Shown here: positions 44,541 through 53,345 of the stretch, one piece after another
Numbering within the stretch: position 1 is the stretch's first letter
How the letters are laid out: each line of letters begins with the position of its first letter
NCBI GenBank assembly: GCA_963703605.1
Contig: CAVPFC010000055.1
Location: 1-64,000, forward strand
DNA length: 64,000 nt
Direction: 5' to 3'
DNA from: DASXKD01 sp963703605
GTDB taxonomy: Bacteria > Actinomycetota > Actinomycetes > Streptosporangiales > Streptosporangiaceae
The notes under the pieces: model-generated
Databases searched by the model: none
The model's input: the letters and a program-made list of their open reading frames with translations, nothing else
What the model was told of the DNA's origin: nothing
Position numbers and translations under genes: made by a program

Positions 44541-46010
44541 GTGGCAGCACCGCAGAACTATTTGGCGGTCATTAAGGTCGTCGGTATCGGTGGGGGCGGC
44601 GTCAATGCCGTAAACCGGATGATCGAAGAGGGGCTCAAGGGCGTTGAGTTCATCGCGATCAACACGGACGCGCAGGCGCTGCTGATGAGCGACGCCGACG
44701 TCAAGCTCGACGTCGGCCGCGAACTGACCCGCGGGCTAGGTGCGGGCGCCAACCCGGACGTCGGGGCCAGGGCGGCGGAAGACCACCGCGAGGAAATCGA
44801 GGAAGTGCTCAAGGGCGCCGACATGGTCTTCGTCACCGCCGGCGAAGGCGGCGGCACGGGCACGGGCGGCGCGCCCGTGGTCGCGAATGTGGCCCGGTCC
44901 CTCGGCGCGCTCACGATCGGCGTGGTGACCAGGCCGTTCGGCTTCGAAGGGAAGCGCAGGGCGTCCCAGGCCGAGATAGGCATCGAGCGGCTGCGCAGCG
45001 AGGTGGACACGCTCATCGTGATCCCGAACGACCGGCTGCTGTCCATCTCCGATCGCCATGTCAGCGTGCTGGACGCGTTCAAGGCAGCCGACCAGGTGCT
45101 GCTGTCCGGTGTCCAGGGCATCACCGACCTCATCACCACGCCGGGGCTCATCAACCTGGACTTCGCCGATGTGAAATCGGTCATGTCCGGGGCCGGCTCC
45201 GCGCTCATGGGAATCGGCTCGGCGCGCGGCGACGACCGCTCCGTGGCGGCCGCGGAGATGGCCATCTCCAGCCCGCTGCTCGAGGCGAGCATCGACGGCG
45301 CGCACGGCGTGCTGCTCTCGATCCAGGGTGGCTCGGACCTGGGGCTCTTCGAGATCAACGAAGCGGCCCAGTTGGTTGCGAACTCGGCGGCGCCCGATGC
45401 CAACATCATCTTCGGCGCGGTGATCGACGACGCCCTCGGCGACGAGGTCCGCGTTACGGTCATCGCGGCCGGGTTCGACGAGGCAGGGACGGCCCGGGCG
45501 CGGCCGGTGGGACCGGGCCTTGGCCGCCTGGGGCCGGAGAGCACAAGCGCCGCCATGCCTGGGGCGGCCGCGTTTCCGGTGGCGAATGGCCAGGCTGGCC
45601 GGGACGCTGGCGCGCTGGTTCCGGGCGCGGCCGGCGGCTTCGCGGCAAGCGCCGTCGCCGACCACTCAGCGGCCGAGGTTTCCGCAGCGGAATCCCCAGC
45701 GGTGACCGTTTCCGGCGAGCCCACGCCGGAGGTGACGCTCACGGCGCCCGCGGATCCGGAACCCGAGCCGGCCGGGGCCACCGAGTACGGCGGCGACTGG
45801 GCGGCCGCACCCTTGCTGGGCTCCGGCAGCGACGACGCGGTGCCGAGCGCGGCCGCCGTCGGCACCTCGGCGTCCGGGTCGGCCAGCACCCCGCGTCCCC
45901 GGGCCGATGCCGGAGCCGCGGCCCGCATGTTCGACGCGGCCACAACACGCCGGCGTTCGGTCGTGTTCGAGGAAGACGACGAACTGGACGTACCAGATTT
46001 CTTGAAATGA
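44541..46010 (+). CDS. ftsZ: Cell division protein FtsZ
   Basis: The 489-residue tubulin-like GTPase forms the Z ring. IKVVGIGGGGVNAVNRMIEEGLKGVEFIAINTDAQAL, the GTP signature GEGGGTGTGGAPVVA near residue 102, VVTRPFGFEGKRR and the T7 loop NLDFADVKSVM are intact. A long Ala/Pro/Glu-rich linker (about residues 320-470) precedes the conserved C-terminal tail DDELDVPDFLK that binds SepF-type anchors. The GTG start is preceded by only a weak Shine-Dalgarno. A hairpin repeat follows the stop directly. Confidence 0.98.
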   Translation: MAAPQNYLAVIKVVGIGGGGVNAVNRMIEEGLKGVEFIAINTDAQALLMSDADVKLDVGRELTRGLGAGANPDVGARAAEDHREEIEEVLKGADMVFVTAGEGGGTGTGGAPVVANVARSLGALTIGVVTRPFGFEGKRRASQAEIGIERLRSEVDTLIVIPNDRLLSISDRHVSVLDAFKAADQVLLSGVQGITDLITTPGLINLDFADVKSVMSGAGSALMGIGSARGDDRSVAAAEMAISSPLLEASIDGAHGVLLSIQGGSDLGLFEINEAAQLVANSAAPDANIIFGAVIDDALGDEVRVTVIAAGFDEAGTARARPVGPGLGRLGPESTSAAMPGAAAFPVANGQAGRDAGALVPGAAGGFAASAVADHSAAEVSAAESPAVTVSGEPTPEVTLTAPADPEPEPAGATEYGGDWAAAPLLGSGSDDAVPSAAAVGTSASGSASTPRPRADAGAAARMFDAATTRRRSVVFEEDDELDVPDFLK

Positions 46011-46423
46011 CGGGTTGGCCATGCTTGTTGGCCTTCGGCCAACTGCGCCATGGGTCATTTCAAGGTGCTAGCCCGGGGGGCCGAGCCCCCGGAACCCCCA
46101 CGCATCCGGTACCGCTCCGTCGGCCAGCTTCTGTCTGTAGTGGCTTGGGTTTGCCAGAGTCCCAGCCCCGATCCCCAGAAGGCCGAGCCCCCCGGAACCC
46201 CCACGCTTCCGGTACCGGTCCGCCGGTTGGCTTCTGTCGGCGGTTGGCTTGGCTTTCCTGGGTCATGACCCTGATCTCGCCCGGAAGGCCTGGACGCCGG
46301 GGGTCCTCTGGTGCCGGGTTGGCGGTTGGCTTGGCTTTCCGGAGTCTCCAGCCCCGCCGGATTCTGCGGCCGGGGGCCGGCCTGGGTACGCAGTTGGTCT
46401 GGGTTACGAACGATGATGTTGTT
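46008..46423. repeat. Repeat-rich gap after ftsZ with copies of the bipartite hairpin element
   Basis: Immediately after the ftsZ stop is TTGGCC-TTC-GGCCAA (about 46027-46041). About 35 bases later comes GGGGGC-CGA-GCCCCC (46076-46090) and GGAACCCCCACGC, then CCGGTACCG. A second, decayed copy (GGCCGAGCCCCCCGGAACCC) is at 46181-46200. Direct repeats of GGTTGGCTTGGCTTTCC lie near 46237 and 46320. The pgeF/ylmD gene, usual between ftsZ and yggS, is not here. No protein is supported. Confidence 0.75.
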
Positions 46424-47137
46424 ATGACGGGTGAGCAGGAACGGCGCGCTGAGCTTAGTGGGCGGCTCGCTGGTGTCCGGAATCGGATCGAGGAGGCCTG
46501 CCGGGCGGCGGGGCGGGACCCGGCAGAGGTGACGCTGATCGCGGTGACCAAGACCTTTCCGGCATCGGACGTGCGCCTGCTCTTCGAGCTGGGCGTGCGG
46601 GACGTGGGGGAGAACCGCGATCAGGAGGCCGCGCCCAAGGCGGCCGCCTGCGCGGACCTCGTCCCGGCGCTGACCTGGCACTTCATCGGGCAGTTGCAGA
46701 CCAACAAGGCGGCGAGCGTGGTCAGGTACGCGGGCGTCGTTCACTCGGTCGACCGGCAGCGGCTGGTCCGGGCCCTCGGCGAGCAGGCCAGGAAGGCGGA
46801 CCGGGCCGTCACCTGCCTGGTGCAGGTCAGCCTGGACGGCGACGTGGCGCGCGGCGGCGTGGCCGAACCCGACGTGCCCGCGCTCGCCGCGGCCATCGCC
46901 ACCGAGGACGGCCTGCGGCTGGGCGGGATCATGGCGATGGCGCCGCTCGGCGTGCCCCCGGCGCAGGCGTTCGCGCCGCTGCCGCGAATCGCCGCCACGG
47001 TACGCGAAAGCCACCCCGGCGCGGTCATCGTGTCAGCCGGGATGAGCGGGGACCTGGAGGCCGCAATCGGGGCGGGCGCGACACACGTGCGCGTTGGTAC
47101 GGCGTTGCTCGGCGGCCGGCCGGGCTTAGTCAGGTAA
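46424..47137 (+). CDS. yggS: YggS/YlmE family PLP-binding protein
   Basis: The 237-residue PLP-binding TIM-barrel protein takes part in pyridoxal phosphate and amino-acid homeostasis. VTLIAVTKTFPASDVRLLFELGVRDVGENRDQEAAPKAAAC contains the PLP-lysine (VTK) and the GENR motif. LTWHFIGQLQTNKAASVVRYAGVVHSVDR and SAGMSGDLEAAIGAGATHVRVGTALLG are diagnostic. ATG 46424 is chosen since homology starts there; the longer frame back to 46007 runs through repeats. It stands between ftsZ and sepF as in other actinobacteria. Confidence 0.92.
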   Translation: MTGEQERRAELSGRLAGVRNRIEEACRAAGRDPAEVTLIAVTKTFPASDVRLLFELGVRDVGENRDQEAAPKAAACADLVPALTWHFIGQLQTNKAASVVRYAGVVHSVDRQRLVRALGEQARKADRAVTCLVQVSLDGDVARGGVAEPDVPALAAAIATEDGLRLGGIMAMAPLGVPPAQAFAPLPRIAATVRESHPGAVIVSAGMSGDLEAAIGAGATHVRVGTALLGGRPGLVR

Positions 47138-47184
47138 TGTCCGACGCAGCGAAGGGCGGGCCAGGGACTACGGAGGACTGACGA

Positions 47185-47698
47185 ATGGCCGGCGCGATCC
47201 ACAAGATGGCGGTCTACCTCGGCCTAGTCGAGGACGACGTGGCCTATGAAGATGAGTATGAATCCTACGAGGAGGACTACGACCCCTCCTCCGAGGATGA
47301 GAGCGGTGCTGAGCCTGACCTGACCGGAGGCCAGGTCCCGCTGGTGCACGCCAGGCCACCGGTCCGACGTGGCCGCCGTAGACATCCCCGGGGTCGCTGC
47401 CGTCCGCAAGCCTGCCGATCTCACGCGTATCACGACGCTGCATCCGCGCACGTACAATGAGGCGCGGACGATTGGGGAGCACTTTCGAGAGGGCACCCCG
47501 GTCATCATGAACCTGACTGAAATGGTCGACAGTGACGCCAAGCGACTCGTTGACTTCGCTGCGGGGCTGATCTTCGGGCTTCGCGGAAGCATCGACCGGG
47601 TCACCAACCGGGTTTTCCTGCTGTCACCGGCGTCCATCGAAGTCACCGCAGAGGACAAGGCCCGCATCGCCGAGAGGGGCTTCTTCAACCAGAGCTAG
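47185..47698 (+). CDS. sepF: SepF cell division protein, with a one-base frame problem
   Basis: The N-terminal half (MAGAIHKMAVYLGLVEDDVAYEDEYE) reads in one frame from ATG 47185. The conserved core (ITTLHPRTYNEARTIGEHFREGTPVIMNLTEM and DFAAGLIFGLRGSIDRVTNRVFLLSP) reads in the next frame, to the stop at 47696. The shift lies between about 47346 and 47366. SepF binds the membrane with its N-terminal amphipathic helix and tethers FtsZ through its C-terminal domain. It is essential in actinobacteria that lack FtsA, so the shift is probably a sequence error. Corrected length is about 170 residues with a short acidic linker. Confidence 0.88.
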
Positions 47699-47764
47699 GC
47701 GGCCAGGGAGGGCGCGGGGCGCTCCCCACCGGCCGCCGCGTCGTCGTGAGAGCAGGACAAGGTT

Positions 47765-48049
47765 GTGGGGATAGTAAAGATCGTCTTGACGTACATCCTG
47801 TACGTCTATCTCCTGCTACTGCTGGGGAGGCTGATTTTCAGCTGGATACAGGCGTTCTCACGGTCCTGGTCGCCGCATGGGCCGGTGCTCGTGATCGCCG
47901 AGCTGGTCTTCACCGCGACCGATCCGCCGCTGAAATTCCTAAGCAGGTTCATCCCCGTGCTGAGGCTCGGTAGTGTGGCTCTGGACCTCAGCTTCATGGT
48001 TCTGTTCTTCGCGGTTCTTATCCTGATCTACCTCGTGCCGCTGCTCTGA
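47765..48049 (+). CDS. yggT: YggT family membrane protein
   Basis: The 94-residue protein has two membrane helices (ILYVYLLLLLGRLIFSWI and LSFMVLFFAVLILIYLVPLL) and the family motif FTATDPPLKFLSRFIP between them. It is the ylmG gene of the ylm cluster, thought to affect membrane protein or cell-wall organisation near the division site. The GTG start follows AGGACAAGG. divIVA is 49 bases downstream. Confidence 0.92.
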   Translation: MGIVKIVLTYILYVYLLLLLGRLIFSWIQAFSRSWSPHGPVLVIAELVFTATDPPLKFLSRFIPVLRLGSVALDLSFMVLFFAVLILIYLVPLL

Positions 48050-48098
48050 TCAGGTACCGTCCCATTGGAACAGACTTGCAGCGCACCAAGGAGACGAG

Positions 48099-48941
48099 AT
48101 GCCGCTGACGCCCGCAGACGTGCGGAACAAGCAGTTCAGTACCACCAGGCTCAGGCCCGGCTACGACGAGGAAGAGGTAGACGCCTTCCTCGATGAGGTC
48201 GAGGTCGAGCTGGACCGGCTTATCCAGGAGAACGAGGAACTCCGGTCGAAGCTGGCTGAGTGCTTGCGCGGAGGCAAGTCGGCCGTATCCGCGCTCAGTT
48301 CCCCGCTGGCGGACCCCGAGCCCGAGATGCTCGCTCCGGAGCCGATGCTGCCGGAGCCGATGGAGCAGCGCAGGCCCGAGCCCGTGATGAGCATGCACAC
48401 CGAGGACAACATGGACACGGCGGCCCGTGTCCTCGCCCTCGCGCAGCAGACCGCGGACCAGGCCATCGCCGATGCCCGTCGCGAGGCAGACGAGACGCTC
48501 GGCCGCGCCCGCCGCGAAGCTGACGACATCCTCGGCAAGGCCAGGCGTCAGGCCGAGCAGATCACCAGCGACGCCAGGGCCCGGGCGGAGAGCCTGGAGC
48601 GGGACGCGCAGGAGCGGCACCGCCAGGCCATGGGTTCCCTGGTTCAGCAGCGGGAAGAGCTCGAGCGGCGGGTCGACGACCTGCGCGCGTTCGAGCGCGA
48701 GTACCGCAGCAGGCTCAAGGCATACCTGGAGGGCCAGCTCCGCGACCTGGAGGCGGGCGCCGCGGACAGCGGTACCTTCCCGGCGGTCGCCGCGCCGCAG
48801 CCGCCGGTGGGCATGCCGTCCCGAATGGAATCCCGCAATGGCCAGCCAGCCGTTACTGGCGCCTACGTCGGCTCGCCGGAGCCTGGGGGGCACAACGGAG
48901 GTTTCCACCCCTCCGATGGCCCTCCGCACGACCGCCGCTAG
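48099..48941 (+). CDS. divIVA: DivIVA/Wag31 polar growth protein
   Basis: The 280-residue protein opens MPLTPADVRNKQFSTTRLRPGYDEEEVDAFLDEVEVELDRL, the membrane-binding DivIVA N-domain and first coiled coil. A Pro/Glu/Met linker (residues 70-100) follows. A long coiled coil comes next, with repeated heptads and internal ADxxxxRARREADD repeats (residues 110-215), then a Pro/Gly-rich tail. It organises tip growth in actinobacteria. ATG 48099 has AAGGAGACGAG upstream. Confidence 0.95.
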   Translation: MPLTPADVRNKQFSTTRLRPGYDEEEVDAFLDEVEVELDRLIQENEELRSKLAECLRGGKSAVSALSSPLADPEPEMLAPEPMLPEPMEQRRPEPVMSMHTEDNMDTAARVLALAQQTADQAIADARREADETLGRARREADDILGKARRQAEQITSDARARAESLERDAQERHRQAMGSLVQQREELERRVDDLRAFEREYRSRLKAYLEGQLRDLEAGAADSGTFPAVAAPQPPVGMPSRMESRNGQPAVTGAYVGSPEPGGHNGGFHPSDGPPHDRR

Positions 48942-49487
48942 CGGATCGCGTGGCGGCGGGACGGGCTCACCCTGCTTGCTGACCTTCGGTCAGCTTCGCC
49001 GGGCGCCCGCCGCCGTGCTGGCCCAGGGGGCCGAGCCCCCTGGAACCCCCACGATCGCCGGTACCGGTGGGTGGCCTGGCTTGCGCCTTGTTTTGGGCTG
49101 GGGGCAGGCACGGCCCGGCGCCGTACTGGTCCGGGCGGCCGAGCCCCCGGGGACCCCGCGATTGCCGGTACCGGTCGGCGGTTCGGCTGACGCTTCGGTC
49201 GGGCTGGGGTCCGAATACGCCCGCGCCGTGCTGGCCCAGGAGACTGAGCGCCCCGGAACCTCCCGGTCAGGGACGGGCTCACCCCGGTCGCTGACCTCCG
49301 GTCAGCTTCGCCGGGCGTCCGCCGCCGTGCTGGCCCAGGGGGCCGAGCCCCCTGGAACCCCGCGATCGCCGGCACCGGCCAGCGATTCGGCTGACGCTCC
49401 GGTCGGGCTAAGGCCCGAATACGGCCGCGCAGTGCTGGCCCAGGCGGCTGAGCGCCCTGGAACCCCACGGTCAGTGGGAGGGCGCAC
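48942..49487. repeat. 546-base gap built of duplicated bipartite hairpin elements
   Basis: Two long direct repeats start at about 48960 and 49273 (both open GACGGGCTCACCC). Each holds a first stem (GCTGACC-TTC-GGTCAGC or GCTGACC-TCC-GGTCAGC) and, 40 or so bases on, a second perfect stem with arms CCAGGGGGC and GCCCCCTGG around CGA (49023-49043 and 49335-49355). GAACCCCNACG-like tails and CCGGTACCGG follow. Further decayed second stems are at 49131, 49224 and 49446. The plus-strand frame through here comes from lack of stops at high GC. Confidence 0.8.
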
Positions 49488-52400
49488 GTGATCCGGTCTA
49501 GCGCCCTCCTCATCGCGGCAGCGATGGCCGTCCTTGTGACCGGAGTGCTCGCGAGCAGCCTGGAGCTGGTTTACGTCTCCATCGGCGTCAGCATTCTCGC
49601 GGCAGTCGTACTGTCCGTCGGGGTCTTTCTCCGGCGGACAGAGCTTTTCGGTTCAGCCGCGGCACGGCAGGGCGCATCCCCCGGCTGGCCCGCTGCTGAC
49701 ATCGACGGCGTTCCCGCGGTAACCGGCGGCCGGGCCAGGCGAGGCGATTCCGGCCTCGCGAATGGCTGGCGGGAAGCCACGCCCGCCGGGGCGGAAGCGG
49801 GCTCCGGCAGTGCACCTGATTCGGGCGAAACCGGGACCACCGGCCCGGCCCGGCCCGGGCGGTCCCGAGACGGGCTCGTCAACGGCGACCAGGTCGCGAG
49901 CGGCGCGTCCAACGGCGGCTCGGTCCAGGACGGCCCAGGGGTGGCGCGCCGCGGCGGGGAGCGCCCGGCGGGCCATGCCGGGGGCCGGTCCGCGTCGCGG
50001 ACCGGGGACGAACCCGCGGACCGTGAGCCGGCCGTGGCCGGGGCCGCAGACGCCGAACCAGGCCGCTCCAACCGAACCGACCGCGAGCCCGCTGTGGCCC
50101 GGGACGACCAGGACGTACCTGGCGCCGGCCGGGACCGCGAGCGGGCCGCCTCCCGTGGTGATCGCGCGGACGCCGCGCCCGGCCGGGACCGCGAGCGGGC
50201 CGCGTCCCGTGGCGACCGTGCCGAGCCTTCGTCCGGCCGGGGCCGTGAGCAGGCGGCTTCGCGGGACGACCGTGGCGAGGTGGCGACCGGGCGAGACCAG
50301 GACCGGGGCGAGCCCTGGCCGGATCGTCAGGCCGCTGGGCCGGGCCGGGACCGTGATCGCGCCGCGTCCCGGGGCGACCGGGCCGAGGCGGCGTCCGGCC
50401 GGGATCGCGAGCGGGCCGCGTCCCGTGGCGACTGGGCCGAGGCTCCGTCCGGCCAGGACCGTGCGGGCTCGGTTTCGCGGGGCGACCGCGGCGAGGTGGC
50501 GGCCGGGCGAGACCAGGACCGGGGCGAGCCCTGGCCGGAGCGTCAGGAGGCCGGGCCGGGCCGGGACCGTGATCGCGCCGCGTCCCGTGGCGACCGGGCC
50601 GAGGCGGCGTCCGGCCGGGACCGTGAGCAGGCGGCTGCCCGGGACGACCGTGCGGGGGCAGCGTCCGGGCCAGACCAGGACCGGGGCGAGCCCTGGCCGG
50701 AGCGTCGGGCGGGTCGGCAGGGCCGCGATCGTGATCGCGCCGCCTCCCGCGGCGACCGGGCAGAGCCGGGCCAGGAACGGGCCGCGTCTTGGCAAGAACG
50801 TCAGGCGGCCCGGGACCGAGATCGCGCCGCGTCCGGGGACGACCACGCGACGGCGTCCGGCCGGGCCCAGGACCCCGCCGCGTCCTGGCAGGAGCCGTCG
50901 GCGACCGCGCCGGCCTGGGATCGTGACCGGTCCGCTTCGCGGGACGAGCGTGCGGCGGCGCCCGGCGGGCGGGACCGGGCCGTACCCGGGGATGATCGGC
51001 CGGCGGCGTCCGGGCCGGATCAGGATCAAGCTGCGTACTGGCTGGCGCGCCGGGCGGCGGCGCTGGGCCAGGACCGGGACCAGCCCGCGTCCGGGGACGA
51101 CCGCGGGGCGGCGGCCCGGGATCGTGACCGGGGCGCGTCTGGCGATGACCGCGCGGGGGCCCGGGGTCGTGACGTGGCCGCGTCCGGGGATGACCGGGCG
51201 GCAGCGGCGTCTTGGCAGGAGGCTCAGGCGGCCGCGCCGGACCGGGATGGCGCGGCGTCGGTGGATGAGCGTGCGGCAGCGGCGTCCGGGCACGGCCCGG
51301 ACTGGACCGCGCCGTGGCCGGAGCGCGGGGCGGCGGCTCAGGGTCGTGACCGGGGCGCGTCTGGCGATGACCGCGCGGGGACCCGGGGTCGTGACGTGGC
51401 CGCGTCCGAGGACGATCGGGGGGCGGCGGCGTCTTGGCAGGAAGTTGAGGCGGCCGCGCCGGACCGGGATCGCGCGGCGTCGGTGGATGAGCGTGCGGCA
51501 GCGGCGTCCGGGCACGGCCCGGACTGGACCGCGCCGTGGCCGGAGCGCGGGGCGGCGGCTCAGGGTCGTGACCAGGGAGCGTCTGGCGACGACCGCGCGG
51601 GGACCCAGGGTCGTGACGTGGCCGCGTCCGGGGATGACCGGGCGGCAGCGGCGTCTTGGCAGGAGCGTCAGGCGGCCGCGTCAGCCCGGGGTCGTGACCG
51701 GGCCGCGTCCGAGGACGACCGGGGGGCGGCGGCGTCTTGGCAGGAGCGTCAGGCGGCTGCGGCGTCCCAGGATCGTGACCGGGCCGCTGTTTCCAGCGAC
51801 GGTTCGGAGGCGGCGTCCCCGGGCCAGGAGTGGGCCGTGTCCTGGCCGGACGCGCCAGGACATGAGCGGGCGCCAGCGGCGGACAAGGGCGAGGCCGCCC
51901 CGCCGAAGGACCGCCGGGCCGCGGCCGAACGGGAGGATCGTGCCGCGGCCGCGGCCGAGTGGCCGGTTGGGTTCCGGGTGCCGCCGTTCGGCGACCGGCG
52001 CGCGACGTCGGCCGATCAACGGGGGCGCGGGTCCGCGGACCGGGCGCTCGACGACAGCGGGCCGGCCGCTCCGAGTGGGCCGACCGCTCCGAGCGGTCCC
52101 CCTGCGCCGCTGCCACGCCGCCAGAAGCCCGCCGCGGCAGCGCGTGGGTCATCCTCGGGTGGCAGCATCTGGGATCGGCCCGGCGGCGAGGCCGCCGGCA
52201 CCGGCAAGAACGAGGCCGCCGGCACCGGCAAGAACGAGGCCGCCGGCACCGGCAAGAACGAGGCCGCCGGCACTGGCAAGAACGAGGCTGCCCGTCCCGC
52301 CTGGCCCGCAACGGCGGGCCCGCGAGCCATGGGAACCGGATCCGCCGCCACGTACCCCCCGGTCAAGCCCAGCGACGGTGAACCGGGGCGGACCGGGCCG

Positions 52401-53300
52401 CCGCCCGGCGGTTCCGAACCGGCGCAGCCGCCGGGGCCGGGGCAGGAACCCGCCGCAACCACTCCGGCGCCGCCGGAGCGAGAACCCGCGCCCGGCCGGG
52501 AATCCGGCACGCAGCCGGCCGCCACGGGCGCCGGAGAACGCTGGGACCCGTTCATCAGTCGTCCCGCGTCCGGCGAACCCCAGCCGGCCGAGGCGGACGG
52601 CGGGCGGCCCGAGGACGCACCGGACGCTGGATCGACGGACGAAGAGCCCGCCCGCGCTGCCGCGCCCCCGCCAGCGGGAGAGCGACCCGTCCCGGGTACG
52701 GATGAGGCCACGGGCAGCCGGGACGCGGGCAAGGCCGGAGGCGATGGCGGCCCGCGTCCCGCCGAAGACGCACGTACCGCGGCGGGCACCGCCGAGCCCG
52801 CGATGGCCGAAGGTCCGCTCGCCGCCGAGCGGGGCCGGGCCGGGGATCCTGACACGGGGGCAGACGCACCGGCCGCCGAGGATGCCCGGGGCGCGGAAAG
52901 CGCGGGCAGGTCCGCGGACACCAGCGAGGACCAGGCCGCGGCCGCCAAGGACGCTGGACCGGTCCCGGGGCCCGGGGTCGCGGGATCGGCCGGTAAGGCG
53001 GAAAAGCCGGGCAGCGAGGACGGGGCCAAAGAGACGGCGGCAGCCGCGGAGCCGGCTCCGCCCGCCGACGAGAACACGCTCACGGCCGGCGCGGACGGCG
53101 ACGACGGCGCCAAGGCCATGCCGATGGACGGCGAAGTCACGATCGTCCCGGGTGTTTCCCGGTACCACCGGCGGGGATGCATCCTGATCCGGTTCCTCAG
53201 CGACGGCGACCTGGAGACCGTGACCAGGGCGGCCGCGGAGGCCGCCGGCTCCATCCCCTGCAAGGCGTGCCAGCCGGACAAGCGGGCTTCCGGCAACTAA
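49488..53300 (+). CDS. Giant repeat-containing membrane-anchored protein next to divIVA
   Basis: The 1270-residue product starts with two membrane helices (SSALLIAAAMAVLVTGVLA and LVYVSIGVSILAAVVLSVGVFL). About 1130 residues of low-complexity repeat follow. The first block (about residues 200-440) is an 18-residue unit near GRDRERAASRGDRAEAAS, alternating with GRDQDRGEPWPERQ units. The second (about 545-770) is a 74-residue (222-bp) tandem with WTAPWPERG. Four copies of NEAAGTGK lie near residue 905. The last 50 residues form a conserved-looking domain: TIVPGVSRYHRRGCILIRF and IPCKACQPDK, with Cys residues suggesting metal binding. Relatives I recall beside divIVA in this order are much shorter. 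Function is unknown; GTG start. Confidence 0.8.
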   Translation: MIRSSALLIAAAMAVLVTGVLASSLELVYVSIGVSILAAVVLSVGVFLRRTELFGSAAARQGASPGWPAADIDGVPAVTGGRARRGDSGLANGWREATPAGAEAGSGSAPDSGETGTTGPARPGRSRDGLVNGDQVASGASNGGSVQDGPGVARRGGERPAGHAGGRSASRTGDEPADREPAVAGAADAEPGRSNRTDREPAVARDDQDVPGAGRDRERAASRGDRADAAPGRDRERAASRGDRAEPSSGRGREQAASRDDRGEVATGRDQDRGEPWPDRQAAGPGRDRDRAASRGDRAEAASGRDRERAASRGDWAEAPSGQDRAGSVSRGDRGEVAAGRDQDRGEPWPERQEAGPGRDRDRAASRGDRAEAASGRDREQAAARDDRAGAASGPDQDRGEPWPERRAGRQGRDRDRAASRGDRAEPGQERAASWQERQAARDRDRAASGDDHATASGRAQDPAASWQEPSATAPAWDRDRSASRDERAAAPGGRDRAVPGDDRPAASGPDQDQAAYWLARRAAALGQDRDQPASGDDRGAAARDRDRGASGDDRAGARGRDVAASGDDRAAAASWQEAQAAAPDRDGAASVDERAAAASGHGPDWTAPWPERGAAAQGRDRGASGDDRAGTRGRDVAASEDDRGAAASWQEVEAAAPDRDRAASVDERAAAASGHGPDWTAPWPERGAAAQGRDQGASGDDRAGTQGRDVAASGDDRAAAASWQERQAAASARGRDRAASEDDRGAAASWQERQAAAASQDRDRAAVSSDGSEAASPGQEWAVSWPDAPGHERAPAADKGEAAPPKDRRAAAEREDRAAAAAEWPVGFRVPPFGDRRATSADQRGRGSADRALDDSGPAAPSGPTAPSGPPAPLPRRQKPAAAARGSSSGGSIWDRPGGEAAGTGKNEAAGTGKNEAAGTGKNEAAGTGKNEAARPAWPATAGPRAMGTGSAATYPPVKPSDGEPGRTGPPPGGSEPAQPPGPGQEPAATTPAPPEREPAPGRESGTQPAATGAGERWDPFISRPASGEPQPAEADGGRPEDAPDAGSTDEEPARAAAPPPAGERPVPGTDEATGSRDAGKAGGDGGPRPAEDARTAAGTAEPAMAEGPLAAERGRAGDPDTGADAPAAEDARGAESAGRSADTSEDQAAAAKDAGPVPGPGVAGSAGKAEKPGSEDGAKETAAAAEPAPPADENTLTAGADGDDGAKAMPMDGEVTIVPGVSRYHRRGCILIRFLSDGDLETVTRAAAEAAGSIPCKACQPDKRASGN
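50110..50760. repeat. 54-bp repeats encoding an 18-residue unit
   Basis: At least ten imperfect copies of a 54-base unit encode GRDRxRAASRGDRAEAAS-like or GRDQDRGEPWPERQxAGP-like segments in register. The order of the two types suggests a higher-order unit. Copies differ mostly at third bases and a few residues. Confidence 0.85.
51126..51790. repeat. 222-bp tandem repeat in the same gene
   Basis: The string GACCGGGGCGCGTCTGGCGA recurs at 51126, 51348 and (slightly changed) 51570, exactly 222 bases apart, which keeps the frame (74 codons). The third copy diverges towards its end. Confidence 0.85.
52192..52290. repeat. 24-bp repeat, four copies
   Basis: GCCGCCGGCACCGGCAAGAA followed by CGAG is repeated four times, encoding NEAAGTGK. 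The copies are almost identical, suggesting recent expansion by slippage or unequal exchange. Confidence 0.9.
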
Positions 53301-53345
53301 GCACCAATCAAGCGGGACGCCCAATAAAGCGTGGCGCGCAGACGC

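Noticed and set aside
46007..46423. N-terminal extension of YggS back to the ftsZ stop
   Set aside because: The extension translates repeat DNA and has no counterpart in the family; ATG 46424 fits the conserved start.
50110..51790. CRISPR-like or intergenic repeat array
   Set aside because: Repeats keep a continuous reading frame, have periods divisible by three, and contain no unique spacers.
49653..53324. Long minus-strand and alternate-frame ORFs (up to 1141 codons) opposite the giant repeat gene
   Set aside because: They are produced by repeats with few stops at very high GC, lack any domain, and have Arg/Pro/Gly compositions typical of shadow frames.
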